Numbered from the stretch's first letter, positions 13,856 through 27,400 are shown. The stretch is 64,000 nt of DNA from Hofstenia miamia (GCA_900660155.1 CABFPE010000030.1:909379-973378), one strand, 5' to 3'. Notes: generated from the letters alone by a model not told the origin. Translations and numbers: made by a program.

Positions 13856-14110
13856 CTAATATAATTGGACGAATTAACAAAATACCTAAGAAATTTACTT
13901 TAAGCTTTTCTACGAATGATCCATACCCTAAAAATCAATTCAGAAATATCTAACTTTTCTTACAAAGTTAAAGATCAACTTCGGTGCACTATACCGCGGT
14001 GAAAATTTCATTTAAATGCGGTGGTTTGCGGTAAAAAAACACACATTGCGGTGGTTAGCGTTGAATATTTTTCTTTGCGATTGGCAATTTTTACAAAATC
14101 CGTACAGATT
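13856..14110 (+). repeat. Dispersed repeat, copy 1 (TATACCGCGG)
   Basis: This stretch and 50445-50680 share an ordered series of blocks: GAATGATCCATA/GGATGATCCATA, CAGAAATATCTA, AGATCAACTT/AAATCAACTT, TATACCGCGG, and CGCATATTG/CACACATTG followed by a GCGGTTG-like block. The two copies are diverged, non-coding and on the same strand. Family and boundaries are unknown. Confidence 0.6.
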
Positions 14111-14352
14111 CATTCAGATTTTTTTGTAATACTTAGTTTAGTTTAAGAAATAATTAGTTTTGAATTGAGTAATTCTTAATTTCAGTTTATTAAATTGTCA
14201 ATAGTGTGAAAAATTTCAGCTCATCGACTAATTTGACTTCAAGCAAAATTGGATTTTCAAAATGCAAATTTTTAAAGTCAGTGGTTGTATTTGGTTGGCA
14301 ACAGCTAATACCGGCCGGTTAGTTTATAATTATATATTCACTTTATAAATGT

Positions 14353-14383
14353 TTATATATATATATATATGTATATATATATA
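14353..14383. repeat. AT dinucleotide microsatellite
   Basis: A TA/AT run of about 30 bp, interrupted by a single G, lies in otherwise unremarkable AT-rich DNA. Confidence 0.9.
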
Positions 14384-15502
14384 AGCAGTAGCAAAATTAA
14401 TGAGATCTTGTGGAGAAAAAAATTAATTATTATTCTAATTGCAATACTGTTGTTTGCTGAAACAATAAAATATAACATGAAATTATTTCCAGTTTTGTAA
14501 AGTAAATTTCTTGAAAATTTCCAAACAACTGCATGTCGGAAATTGCAGACCCCTTTCCCGTCTTCCTCGACTGGCCAGTAACTGGTTCCACCTCTGTTCT
14601 GTATTCTCTAATTGATCACAAAATACCTTCTAAACTCGTTTTAGATGTCCGCTCATAACTTCTACCCTTTTTTAGTTTGTGTAATGCAGAAATTATGTCA
14701 CCCTGAAGTTCTGTGATACATTACAAAGAGATCTAGCTCTAGCATATAATCTGTTAGGAGCCTTTAGCAAATGACGCATCAACAAAATAAAATTTAAAAT
14801 TGTTAGTTGCTCTTTATTTAAAACGTCACAAGAGTTATCAACAACTACAGTATAAATGTCTTGTTCATTGTTGAGTATACTGTGCATTGCGTGCCCAACA
14901 AAATTGACAATGGGAAAATAAACTGAAAGTTTTGTATAGTAAAATATTGATAATCAAAATTTGTTTTCGAGGGTTCAAACTCAAATATGGAGATACAAAT
15001 GAAAGAGTTTGTAGATTTGAAATATTCGAAACTACAGAGAAGTGCTTATGAAAATGTGATTTGTGTTTAACGTAATTCCTGGGTAGGTCCAATTGTTAAT
15101 GGTTTGGTACAAGAACAATTTCATCAAAGATTTTATGGAGTGAATTAGAGATTTATATTTCAACTTTTGATTTTGAGGGGTGTAAATATAGATTTACATC
15201 TTTGAAATGAAAAAATATATTGTTCAAATAAAGTTGAGTATTATAGGTGATCGAACCAATCAATAGAGGATGTCGTCAGCATACTGTAACTGACAGTGGT
15301 TATGTATAGTATCAGGATGTTGTTTAATTTCTTATGTATTAAATTGTTTTGATCTACAGTATTGAAAATATACAACAGTTGGAGTAAGGGGCCATTCCTT
15401 AGCTTAATGCCCTCTTGTGAACAGTAGAGCTTCCTTTGATTTGTTTGAAACACTGTCTGTTTCACTAAAGGTCCAAACAGTCTTTTCCACAGCAGTGTTG
15501 AG

Positions 15503-15683
15503 CAGTAGCGTACACATTGGGGGGGGGGGGGGGGGGGAATGTCCCCNTTGCCAAAAGTGATTTTGACTGGCTAAATCAAGAAATGCTCGGCAAAAAATGG
15601 AAAATTTAAAATCTAAGGTCGTGAAATGCATTTCTAGGGCATGATTAGTGTATCCCCGTCAGAAAATCCTGCGTACGCCCCTT
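15503..15683 (+). mobile_element. hAT-type MITE, second copy of the 2383 family
   Basis: It starts CAGTAGCGTAC and ends with GCGTACGCCCCTT, the inverted counterpart. Flanks are GTGTTGAG (15495-15502) and GTATTGAG (15684-15691), an 8-bp target duplication with one change. Internal blocks match the copy at 2383-2574. A G run of about 18 bases near 15520 and an N at 15547 mark the G-rich subterminal part. Non-coding and non-autonomous. Confidence 0.75.
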
Positions 15684-15824
15684 GTATTGAGTTATATAGT
15701 TTAGTATTATATAAAAAAAATTTCGTCCTAAAGATATGTGCTACATATTTTGTTTCTGATCTGATTTCAAAGAATGTAATGACTAAACACTATTGTAAAC
15801 TTCGTGCAAATCGTGGTAATCCCA

Positions 15825-16135
15825 GATAGTGTTCTGCGGCCACGGCTTGACCGTATTCACTGCGAACGGCCGGCTGCGGCCAAAGATACCGGCTAAAGTT
15901 CATTTCTGAAAGTACTAATTTGCAATTCGATTAGACATTCTTTCACATTGAAGTCTAAGGATGATTGATTTATGATGTCTATATGATGAACTATGGGCAT
16001 GTGACATTGACAACTACAGTACTACACTTAGTAATAGTAGTGCTCACGGTTGACGGCCGGCTACGATTAAAGCCTTACAATCAAGTGCTGGCTGATTCCA
16101 AAAATTTATAGTGCACGGCTTTGGGCGCAAAGCAC
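15825..16135 (+). mobile_element. hAT-type MITE rich in CGGCC/CGGCT
   Basis: An exact 8-bp direct repeat, TAATCCCA, flanks it at 15817-15824 and 16136-16143. The ends are imperfect inverted repeats (GTGTTCTGCGG at the left, GTGCTTTGCGC read inward from the right). Both end regions are rich in CGGCT/CGGCC words (GCGGCCACGGCTTG, CGGCCGGCTGCGGCC, GACGGCCGGCTACG). It has no coding capacity. The 8-bp duplication points to hAT; the terminal CA usual for hAT is not preserved, so the superfamily call is less sure than the boundaries. Confidence 0.65.
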
Positions 16136-16143
16136 TAATCCCA

Positions 16144-19100
16144 ACCTTTTGATTAGTAGAACTACCCTGTATCAAAATAATTTATTTAATCAGCAACCAA
16201 ATATCAAAATTTGCAGAAGTAGCAGTAGCCTATATCAGTTGGTTACAATAATTGCTGTGATGTTGAATTTATAAAATATGTTTTTTTGCATATACCTTAA
16301 GAATGTATATCTAGATAAAGAATGTATTATAAAGAATTTTGACGTCTGTCACTATTTATGGTAAATATTTATATTAACATAATTGGTGTAAAGGAGTAAA
16401 TTCAGCATTAAGATGAAAAATTCTTAGGCCCAGTTGAGATAGAGTCAAATTGCGCGATCTAAACATATTTGCTACAAAACTAATTTCGATACCAAATTAA
16501 TTAAATATACACTTAAACATTTTCTTTTAACGGGGGATATTAAGAAAATTTTGATGATGTTTATTAGTGTTGTCAAGTTTGGCCGCTTTGGCTGTTTAGA
16601 GGTATACAGTCTGCGGACTTTGTAGTGTTAAACATCCGATATTTTTTTTCAGGCTGCCTCGCCAATATGTGTATAACTATACATTCTATGTAATGTATAA
16701 GTCATTCACAGTAACGAGATGTTTCCCGTTAAAGGTTATCCGCCTATTTTGTCAACTAGCTGACAAATCTTGCATGGAAACACCCGTTGTTCTGGTGGCC
16801 AAACGAATATTTTTTACGAACCAAAAAGTCAATTATTTCAAATGCATAGTTATTTTATAGACCATTATTTTCTTGGAAGCACCGCAATGATTCAATGTGC
16901 AAATTTGCGGATACTCTTCAAGTGAAAATTTACACTGAATTTTCACTTATTGTATGAACGTAGAATAAACAAAAATCAACGTGGCAAATCAACGCGTTGT
17001 TTCCAATAAAATACTTATCAACAGCGCAATTAAAGATCTTGAATCATTAAAAATATTCTCGGCATCAGTAGTAGGATCAACTGAAGTGTTCATCTCAATG
17101 AAAGAACGCAACCTCCCCAATAAAATAATTTAATATTTTTGACGTTTTTGACTACTGCAAAATCAGATAACCTATTGGCCAATTTAATGAGTACGTTGCA
17201 ATTTCGTTGCCAGCAATTTGACGAGAATACTCAATTCCATTATATGTTCGTTTTTATTACTGCAATAAAAGTAGAACACTTCCAATGAATGTAGCTGGCA
17301 ACATCTTATACTAGAAGCTTGAGATGATCATATTTTAACTTCTTTGTACAGTTTAACATTGGTAGATATTTTATTTACTAATGCAGATATCGTTGTATGG
17401 TGGGTTTTAGTTGTTTCAATGACATCGAAGAAGACAAGCTTTAACACTCCAGAAGTTATCCGGTACTGAATCTACCTTGGACATCAGAACATTCATCAAC
17501 TGTAATAGATATGTTCACAATCCATTTCATTCTGTAGATAGACCTCCCATAAATTGCCGTTTAGCCTCGCGAAATAAAAATTGAAAGGGGAGGTAATTAT
17601 CTAGCCTGGCGTCTTTTCCGAAATGGGATTTAATTTTTTATGCTATTTGAAGAAAGATTTACCTTGCATTGTCAGCAATAAATATCTCGAGCTCAAATTT
17701 GACAAAATATTTTTATCAAAGGATTAATCTTGGCATTGTGAATTCAATCTCTTGTTGAGTTTTTATCCCATATTTAGTTTTCATTTTATGGGTCCGTAAT
17801 ATTTGCCTAAAATTATCTTGCTGAATATACATAGTATGTAAATTATAACAAAAATAAATTGTCAAATTTAACAAGGATATTTTTTGCCCGCACAGAATAC
17901 TGTGAACATTTAAGTGTAATTGGTAAAGTATATGTAGGTCTATAGGCCTACATTAAAATCAGTTATGCACACAAGCAGGCAGGGATGGAAGCTGGGTGAT
18001 TTTTTTCGGAAGCCTCGATTTACAAATAAATAGTCTAGATCCTTTCAAGTTGCTAAAAATGCAGTATGTAATAATACGCTGAAAGATGTAATTATTCGGA
18101 ATGGTTTCAAATTTAGTGTTTGATTTGTTGAAATAAGTGTGATTATTCATGGTCAAGTAGAATTATAGTTGGGTCATAGATTATCGCATTGTGAATTGAA
18201 AATACGATTTTGCTAAAGATTTGGTTTGAATTCGTACAAATTATAGCATTCTTATGTGAATTCAAGGTTATTTCTCCTATAAAAATAAATTTACCCAAAT
18301 AAGGCTTGCATTACATTTTTAGCTAAATCTAGCCAACCGTCAGTCCAGGCTAGGTTCAAATTTTGCAAGCAGGTATGAACGTTTTAGTTTTAAATTTTTG
18401 TTAAGCATTTATTTATTTAATCCGCCTCATTAGTATCCACACTATATTTTCAGTGGGTTTTTTTTATAAAAATTGCCAATTTTTTTAAATTAACACTATT
18501 AAGTGCTAAAACGTAAGGCCATAAACTTGACTTAATCGTTTTCAAATGTTGAGCAACGGGTTTAATAGGAGCTTTAAACATCTCATTCCTTTATTATATG
18601 AACAGTGGTTGGATTTCCAACACATCAAACTATGATAATCAGTACCGAACATTCAGAACGATTCAGCTCCCAAAAATATAGAGGATCCAATACGTAAGAA
18701 ACACATTTCCATAGAGGTTCTGCTTTATTACATTCGTTCTCCGTTTGTTTGCTGCTTATCTTTTGTTATTTAAGGAAAAACTTATCAGAATTCATGCGTG
18801 CATTGAATTTGATTAAAAGTTAATTCTGAATACATGATGGATTCCTTAATTTTAAAATTGAACTTGTCTTACAGCCCGAATTTAACAAGTATTCACAGAA
18901 AAAACTTTAATTGTTTTAAAGTTCTATATCAAAACAAGGGATTTGTGCAATGATATCAATCGAATAGCTTGCTACCAAACTTGAAAACTGAATCCCAGTT
19001 GTACAGTTGGCACATATGCAAGACGAAATAGATAATTAAAAAAATGATAAATTGAAAAAGTTAAACGATTCCCATTCCTTACCTTCAATATTATTACTAG

Positions 19101-22100
19101 AGCCATCATCTTTTTGACCTAAATAACAAAAAATGACAAATTAACTAAGAAATTTTGACCTTATATTGACCTAATAATAAGTTTAAAAAGACTTTAAACT
19201 GAGCATGGATTTCTTAAAATCTTGACTATAAATATAATGTTTAATGTTTTCAACAAAAAATGACGATCCTTTACTAAAAATTTTCAGAGCCGCCAAAACC
19301 TTTGCTCAAGAATGGCTTTAATAAGCATTTTTACAAAAAAATTAGAAATTTCATAAATGAATAGTCAATCTTAGCCTTATTTTGAACTAAAAGTGAAATT
19401 GTGACGTAAAATATTTTTTAATTTTTCAACCTTACAACCATACTAAAGATTTGCAAAATTCGCTTTTTTCATGTCTAACTCAATTTTACAATTTTTTGGC
19501 ATTGACATTTACGCGCCAAACATGTTGTTTTGCAAATTTTTCTATCTAAATCTTGAAAATTATTGTCACTACATGATGCTAGCATTCATTTTTAAGTTGA
19601 GAGAAGTTGAACTAATTTAAGGTCTTTTTAAGATAAATATTTTTCTAATCTGAATTTCTTGAACCAACCCGCTGTTGACGGCAATGTTACTTAACTCATA
19701 TCTTACAAATAGAGGTGGCGATTAATGTTAACCCGGGCCGTAACCAGCAAACAAATTATACTGCTTGTGTGCGCGTGGATTGCGGATTTACCTGGAAACG
19801 CTGTTTGACTATCTTGAATTGAGATGTGCCTATATTAATCACGTGCACTCGTAGTGTAATGCAAAAAGATAAAAATAGGAGAATTATAATATGGAAGTTG
19901 CCAGACATGATACGCATATCTCAGTGGGTGTCCATATTCATAACTGGGATACAACAGCGATGCGAATCCTGTGATATAAAGCAAGCATGCTATATTTTAT
20001 TGATCACGAAATTGGTGATGCGTTAACACCAAATTTGCACACTCGTCAATACTAATATAAAAAAATCCAATAGTTTTGAAAAACTTCAATTTATTTTTGT
20101 AACTAAGAACAGTTTGAAACAAGTCTTAATGGAACGTAATTTTTGCGTTGTGTAACATTTCCAATTACCAATATAGAGCAAAATTGTCAAATTACATTAA
20201 AATGCATATTAAATGTGATTACAAGGTTTCCAATTATAGATCAAGCAGATCGTGATCTGGTCGGAAATAATATTTTTGTTGCCTTGAAATCATTATTCTG
20301 TCTCGTGTATGCCTTCTTGTGATTGTATTCATTGTATTATCCAAATGCATATGTTCTGTATGCTTGATACGGACTTAAGTAGAGTCGTTGTATCAAGTAT
20401 TACGCTCAAGCAGTCATCTAAATTGGATAATTTTACTGTCGATGGATTATACGGAGAGGTAGTAGCTTATACAAGGGACACATATGCACGGCACCCCTTC
20501 AGATTTCAACATTGTTTTTCGCTTAAAATATTATCTGTCAAAAATTTTATAAATTAATACCTATTGTGATAATATGCATTTTAAGGGTGAAATGCATGCT
20601 ACATACCCATAAACATTTCATAAATATATTCTCTTGGAAAAGTTTTCGTTTAAAATATTGCTAAATTTTATTGGAATTTTTTGCAAATTCACTTATTCAA
20701 TTTCTCGTTGGCAACACTGTATACAATTTGTTGTGTTCCTACATAAAATTATTAAAACATCTCAAACGTATATGTCATGCTCTATGTTCATGGCGAATTT
20801 ACAGGATGGAATCTACTCATGGGCGAATAGATCTACTTGTCGAATCTGACCGTTTTTTAAAAAACTTATCATTTCGTAAATACTTCCTCAATTTGACAGC
20901 TATTAATAAGCTTAATTTATGTGAGCCGACCCTAGAATTTAAATTGCTAGGCCCTATTTTAGTCCTAAGTAATATTTTTCGGCCTTAAATATAAACAATT
21001 TTAAACGCCTTTCTATTCTTACAAAATTATATTTTACAAAATAAGCAAAATTTTGAAACTTAAAATAAAATTTCGGACCTTAGCCGGTCTTAGGGCCAGG
21101 CCACCCTATTTACATTTCTGAAGTGAGCCCTTTCGAGTTGTTGTATAATAATTTTTAACGACTTTTTTAATAATAAATTTCATGTTTCTTACTTAAGTTT
21201 ATCATGTAAATATACTTTTTTCGTCAAACGTTTTTGTAGGCGAAAACCGCATTTTTTAAACCTACACCCTTTTCCTTTCCACATACACAGGATAAGACTT
21301 TAACTCAAATATTGGTTTTGGACTAAACAGAAATATATAGTTGTGTAAAGTGGAAAAAGGGAAAAATAGTTTTTTTATATAATATAGGAGTGAAAAAACC
21401 CATTTATTTGCCTAGTTACTAGAATTATCCCTCCCTTATTTAATATCTTGATCTGCTTTTTATATCTTAACGTCTCCCACTTGGATTGATTTAAACAAAT
21501 TCCTTAGCAAATTTATTTTCAGAATTTGTTTATCAGCATTTTTCGATTGTATTTCATCAATCATCGCTGCAGTAAATATATGTGCCGCAATGGTCACCCA
21601 CTGTACACATATCACTATATACAAACATAATATCATTATTATAGATTATATTGTTAAATTATCATTTTAAGAAAACCATATATTGTTATTTCAATGCATT
21701 AGAAGGAAAATATTTAACAAAAGCAATTCAAAATTATGAAGACTTAATCTATTACTCTTAATTGATGTCCACAAATTTGGCATGAATTAGCATGAGTTAA
21801 AGTAGTCTGACATAAACTGTCGATGTAAAAATATATTAGGTCTAATATATTGGGCATTCCTCAGGCCCCTTTCTATTCGATTTGGGCTTTTAGAGTTCTT
21901 CAGGCCTGAGGGAGCGAGTATTTTCTCCACTCTTATCTAACTCTCAATTACGTTATGATGTTAAATCGAAGCTTTACACAAATGTTCTTCATATGAGCAC
22001 TATTAATTTGTTCACACATCTAATATAAAAATGTAGGGATTTTTTATATAATATAATATTGGTTTTAACAATTAGAAATGATTTGAATTTATTAGAATTC

Positions 22101-22560
22101 ATTTCTAGGCGCAGTCCTGGAAAATATTGGAGGGGGCGGTTCAATATTTTTTTTCTAGAATTATAAAACTATTATTTATTTACAAGTTATACAAAATATA
22201 ATCATGTTTTGTAAAGATTTCTTAATCAAGGAAGGCCGGAAAATTTTTTTGAAAAAATTTGTTTTGAACGTTATGAAAATCACTAAAAATGTATAGATTT
22301 TCACAATTTTAAAGATAAAAGATGCGCAGTTTTATTAAAAAAGTGACGTGGCCTTCCCCCTAAAATTATAATAAAAAATGTTTGCAAAAATTTAAATGTT
22401 TGTTTTTAAATACGCATGGAATTTTATCAAGTTTGGAAGATAATTTTTGCGATTTGTTCAATCGTAATTTCATAGCAAACTTTCTACCGAAAAAGTATGA
22501 AATGAAAAATGAATTTTGAAAAATTTTGCAATTAGGTTTAGTCAACAAAATGTTCCCTGG
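16144..22560. other. Long AT-rich stretch, no gene recognised
   Basis: The most gene-like piece is 16654-16860 on the plus strand. It has a good polypyrimidine acceptor (TTTTTTTTCAG) followed by an open frame containing ETPVVLVAKRIFF, but there is no family match and no partner exon. A GC-richer patch with GGCC words near 21,075-21,110 ends in CCACCCTA and may be one end of a decayed DNA transposon. Nothing else was supported. Confidence 0.4.
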
Positions 22561-22567
22561 AGGAGAC

Positions 22568-22799
22568 CGGGGTACAGTGGATCACAAAAATGCAAGTCTA
22601 AACAGTGTGAATGTTTATGACATTTTATTACTGCTCCAATGTTTATATCAATAGTCATGGTCAAAATTGTGCTACCCTTTAATGAATTGACACTACAGTA
22701 CATAATAATGAACTTAGGCATGTTGTCATATTTTCTGTTTACTGATTCACCGTAGAAAATTATTAAGATTCATTGTGCCCCTTGATCCACTGTGCCCGA
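22568..22799 (+). mobile_element. Small TIR element ending in CACAGTGGATCA
   Basis: Imperfect inverted repeats bound a 232-bp non-coding segment: CGGGGTACAGTGGATCA at 22568-22584 and, read inward from 22799, TCGGGCACAGTGGATCA (14 of 17 match). The interior is AT-rich. No clear target duplication could be assigned, so the superfamily is undetermined. Confidence 0.55.
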
Positions 22800-22919
22800 A
22801 TCACCCCACTTCTTCGAAGTGGTTCTGTCAAAGTACAAAAATACATTGTTTTAAATGTTTTTGTAAATAGTGCATTTTTTGCCAATTATACATTCCAGGG
22901 TTTCGATTTCGATGACGTC

Positions 22920-23302
22920 CATTGTTGAGTGCCATGCTTTATATCGTGCGTGTCGTGTTTGCGCCATGCCCGTGCCCTTTTTACAGAAAATTTGGTGCCC
23001 GTGCCGTGTTCATGCTCATATTAAATAGGTATGAAATATATTTCGTTTGATTTTCTAAATCTATTAATATGCATATTACAATCATCGAACGTTTTGTTTC
23101 TTGAACAATTTGTTAAAGTATTGAAAATATGTGCCGCGAAAAACATTTCATTCATACAGGTTTAATCTAAATGGCCTTTTAATTCAGCGAACAATTTAGA
23201 GATTTTCGTGCCTTGCCCTGCCGTGCTGTGCCTTGCTCGTGTCCCACTGCGTCCTTTCGTGTCGTGCTCGTGCCCAAAAATCAAGCCACAGTTCCGAAAC
23301 TG
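22920..23302 (+). mobile_element. MITE with GTGCC/CGTGC-rich ends, probably hAT
   Basis: Exact direct repeats ATGACGTC flank it at 22912-22919 and 23303-23310. Both ends carry dense, irregular GTGCC, CGTGC and TGCCGTGC words (22928-23022 and 23208-23275) around an AT-rich middle. The 8-bp duplication and word-rich subterminal zones fit a non-autonomous hAT element. The terminal inverted repeat itself is weak, with only CA and scattered matches. Confidence 0.6.
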
Positions 23303-23310
23303 ATGACGTC

Positions 23311-24951
23311 AATTTCACTTTAAATTTAAATATTTCATTTTGCTAGTTTTGGTCGAAGCTATAGTTAAATATGGCAAACACTTCAGCGTACAGCGTAGCA
23401 AGCAGAAGATTGAAGTCGAGTGTACAGGCCTGTGTGCGCTTTTAATTGAAGCTGTTTCTTGCTTTGATAAGGTTTCCATAAGTAGGGAATTTCATAATAT
23501 AAAGCAATTCCATATAAATTATTGAGTATCGGAAGAAATTAATGTTTTTTAAAGTGTCTATTTCAAGCGAATTAATTAATAGGATGCGCGTATTGATTTT
23601 CTTGTTTTGTAAAAATGCACTTTCCAACGTTTTTCGCTCTGTCAAGCTTTATACGATTTTAAGCTCATATTACAAATTGCGTGTAGAAAGCCTATTTCAT
23701 TGGTTTCCAACAATTTCATTGGACAATGTCAAGCCAAAATAGTGTAGAACTGTTATTTTATAATTGCCTCTTGGCATTTGTAACCAATAAATTATCGCAA
23801 ACAGCTGTTTGATTTTATTGTTAGTTAGATTGTCGTTTGAATAGGCATAGATTTAGCGCTGTCAAACGTACATCGATGCGGAATAAATAGAAATATGTCA
23901 TCCTTCAACGTCCATGAGGGAAGGAATTTTATCACAGTGCTTCTACAAAGGTCACATTGCCATCAACGATCACGACAGCCTTTTGTTTACCTGAACTACA
24001 CATTTGAAACAGGGGCGTATCCATATCTAGGATAACTTATTGACATGACAATGTGCGAAAAAAATATTGAACATTTGCTTACTACAATGGGACATACAAA
24101 TCTTTTCATTCCGTTAAATATTATTAGAATAAATTTTTGGGGAATATTTATTTTTCCCGCACCTAAACCCAAGTATTATTGCGTAGCGCAACATTTACCT
24201 CTACACCCATTTATTATTTGTAATTTTCCCCGATTATTTAGTTGGGGTGTGTCTGGAGTTCTCTAAATAAGCACCTGGTTTGAAGCAGGATTGTTAAATT
24301 CGAAGGCCAAAGCACTATTTGTTATAGTTATTAATGGGAATTATGATATTATGATATCTTATCTCTTTGGTGGTGCAAATTTAAATCTAAGACATTAAGT
24401 AAGCTAAAAAAATAAAAGTTTTATGATGAAAGTTCTTTTTGATCTTCAGTTTTCTTAACATCGAAAAGCATCATTCAGCACTAGCATCCTGACATAATTG
24501 AATAGCCGTACATTTACATGTAATAAAAATTAATACCTTAGATGTTGGAAGTTCTTTCGAATGTTATTGCATATTATGAGGATACTTTTTAGTTGATTCA
24601 GCAGCTCTACGTTTTAAATATATGTGGATGTACCATAGATCTCTTTGATATGTACTACCTAAATTCTAGCCTTTACGATGTTTACATTCTGATATATTAA
24701 CAGATTTCCTTCTCATGTGCATAATTCAAGTTTAATTAATGTTATTTCTTAAGCAATTGCTTTTTCTACAAAATTGTTTTCAGTGACTTTATTTAATTGT
24801 AAATTTTTGTCTGACTTCCTCTGTTCTTAATTTTGCTTAAAAACAGTGTTTTCTAAAAATATTTCTTGAGAAATTTCCACGTAATCAAAATGTGTTTTAA
24901 GTACTTGTATATATTCTTTGAAATCGTCCTTGATTAAAATTAAATATTAAT
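23311..24951. other. AT-rich stretch with one solitary hAT-like end
   Basis: At 24010 the sequence CAGGGGCGTATCCATATCTA resembles a hAT terminus, but no partner end was found. The open frames at 23340-23742 and 24045-24266 carry no recognisable motif. No gene supported. Confidence 0.4.
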
Positions 24952-25550
24952 AATCAAGTGTTTCATTAATCTTGTGGATTAAACAGTCAGCAAATCTAGC
25001 GCGTGTGTGTCCTAATAGGGTGCCATGGTCACAGCACTGCGAGCCCAACATTTTGCCTATCAAGGTGTGAACGAGCTCAAATTCTGTCAACCAGAAAAAG
25101 TACGGCATTAGCCAAAATTATTGGTTCACACAAAAGTGGAATTAGCGTAATAACTAAAAAGAAAAAGAAGGTAAGGCACGGAACAAGCCTACACAAATGA
25201 AAGCTCGCGAGCACGAGCCTGGATTTGACCCCAACAGGGCCCTACATTGAGTGATTGATTGGTATTGGTAAACTATTATCTAGAATAAACTTCAGACATA
25301 CTTCTAGTAAATCAATTGGAATGCTTGTCAAATAAATATAAACAACATTTATTATTTCCTATTTTCAATTAATTTTAAAATCTTCCATAAGTACAAGAAT
25401 AATTTATGCAAAATTAATTCTAAATCTGTACTATTTGAAAACCACGTCTGTTAATTTAATGATTTTGTTTTAAAAACACATTTTACATTCAATCAAATTA
25501 TAAATAATTTGCTGACTGTTTAATCCACAAGATTAATGAAACACTTGATT
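24952..25550 (+). mobile_element. Tc1-derived element with 44-bp perfect inverted ends
   Basis: Positions 24952-24995 and 25507-25550 are exact reverse complements over 44 bp (outer end AATCAAGTGTTTCATTAATC). The 599-bp interval encodes a Tc1-like helix-turn-helix piece on the plus strand (25003-25200). It contains RCERAQILSTRKSTALAKI and then SHKSGISVITKKK, matching the ERAQIL.LR....IA...G.SKS.VS pattern of Tc1/Tc3 DNA-binding domains. The DDE catalytic domain is absent, so this is an internally deleted, non-autonomous copy. A TA target duplication is not clean at the borders. Identical arms suggest a fairly recent insertion. Confidence 0.75.
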
Positions 25551-26207
25551 TATTCATGACCTTAAATCTTTAATTTTTTTTAGTTTAATAAAACTCCTTG
25601 AATTGTAGTTTTTTAAATAAATTTAGAGTTCATCTACGATTTCGCAACAGCTGTAGTCAATGATGCAATCATAAATTATTTCTGTTTGATACATTTATTT
25701 CATCTTTTGAAATAAAGAAAATTTATATCTACGCAAATTTATTGGATTTTCATGACATCACCAACAACGATAGTTTCTCCTTTAGCATAGAAACTGAAAT
25801 CCAAAGTTTTTAAATAAGAAACAAACGGCAAGATCTGAGTTTGTGACAAAGTTAAATGTCTTATTTTACATTGATTACACTTTTTATCTCCAATGTAACT
25901 TTAGACTAACTATGTTGTAGAAACTACCTGGTAAATATATTGAATGAAGATGTATGTTATGCATTCAAATCATCGACGTACTAATGAATTAATATAATAC
26001 ATAATGAATTTTATAAATTGGCAAAAATCTTTCAAAAACTGTGCTAGTAAAAAATCAATTTATATAATTGTTGGGGATACATCCACCACCCGTGAACTTA
26101 TAGTGGCAACAATGCCTGTATTTGTGATGTGATAGGATATATTAGAATAAGTAAATAGTTAATACGCATCGTCTCGTTCAATTACGAACAATGTTCAAAT
26201 AGAAAGC
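25551..26207. other. AT-rich stretch, nothing recognised
   Basis: No exon, repeat or transposon end seen between the Tc1-derived element and the hAT-type end at 26216. Confidence 0.5.
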
Positions 26208-26549
26208 AATGTCTTCAGGGGCGGATCTAGAAATTTCTGATGGGGGGGGNGTGGATGAAAATCCATTTAGTTACTGCTCACGCTCTTTTCAATTAACTAA
26301 TGAATTAGACCTTAGTGTAAATAAGTACTGAGTTGATGGCCGCCACTAACACAATGAAAGTTTAATAATTCGCACATGCTGAGATTAAAATGCTCAACTT
26401 GAACATTGAGTTATTTTACGGTTGCGTCAAAAAGGTCGGAACCCTACAATATATTACTATTTATTGCTTTAATTTCCGTTATTATAATCCTATCAGTAGT
26501 TTGGTTCTTGTTTATAACCTCACATGTTGTTTTACAGCTGTTAAAGCTG

Positions 26550-27400
26550 GCAAGCACATCCCTAATATGACCCATGAGGCAATGATACCCATGGAGTCTA
26601 TGGACAAAGATCCTAATGATATTTCTCTCAACCTCTGACTAGCAAAGAGTTCAATAACACGCATCCTTTTTGCAGTTACTAAAGAAGGAAGAATCACATG
26701 TAAGAAAAGCCCGCCCGTCTCTCAAAGCATCCAGCACTGACAAGCCGATGTTGATACTGCTGTTCCAACCAACCCTAGGTTGACAGCTTTTGAATTGAGG
26801 GGTAATGGAGGGTTGGAAGTGAGACTAACTTCGGATCTGCTGAACGAATTTTAAACAAGTATAGTATTTATTAAAGAATCGCAACAAAGAAACATTTACT
26901 AGCCAATAAGCAAAGATTTAATCCACTTCGACTTTTAGACTTTGCAGAGCGCAGATGAAGACCTCACCAGAAGACACTGAACACATAGTATTCAGTGATG
27001 AATCGAAGTTCGAACTTATTCCTCAGTTTACGATGTATGCCAGCAGACCACAAAGACGCAAAACAAGGTTGGATTATCAATATTTAAAAAGACTATCCAA
27101 TTTTGGGGTGACAGGCTTCATTAAGCGGCAGTGAAAGTTAATCCAATTTGAAAGAAACTTCTGTAATCAGTATTATATTCATTTACTTGACAGAAAAATT
27201 CACCTTGATTTAGTTTCTCATGGAATTTTCCACAGGACAGTGCTCCAGTGCACATTTCATGTGTAACAAAGCAATATATGGAGGGTTTGACATAGCCCTC
27301 CTTGCAGATTAGCTTTTCCAAAGCCCAGATCTCAATTAATTTAAGCATATGTGAGCGCAAGTTAAAATAGAAATCTAATAAAGCAACGGCTAGAGAACTT
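26550..27400 (+). pseudogene. Tc1/mariner transposase, whole length but decayed
   Basis: Homology can be followed across frame changes through all parts of a Tc1 transposase. There is a helix-turn-helix portion near 26560-26700 (AKSSITRILFAV, followed by GRITCKKSP) and a linker near 26875-26955 (ATKKHLLANKQRFNPLRLLD, then FAERR). The first catalytic aspartate lies in IVFSDESKFELIPQ near 26985. The second is in QDSAPVHISCV near 27235, and the third block is SPDLN near 27325 followed by a K-rich tail. Several stops and frame changes make it non-functional. It lies between the hAT-like ends at 26216 and 29530, so it was probably inserted there. Confidence 0.75.

Noticed and set aside
24954-25549. 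CRISPR-like or phage attachment explanation for the inverted repeats
   Set aside because: The genome is animal, the repeats are inverted rather than direct and spaced, and the interior encodes a Tc1 DNA-binding domain.
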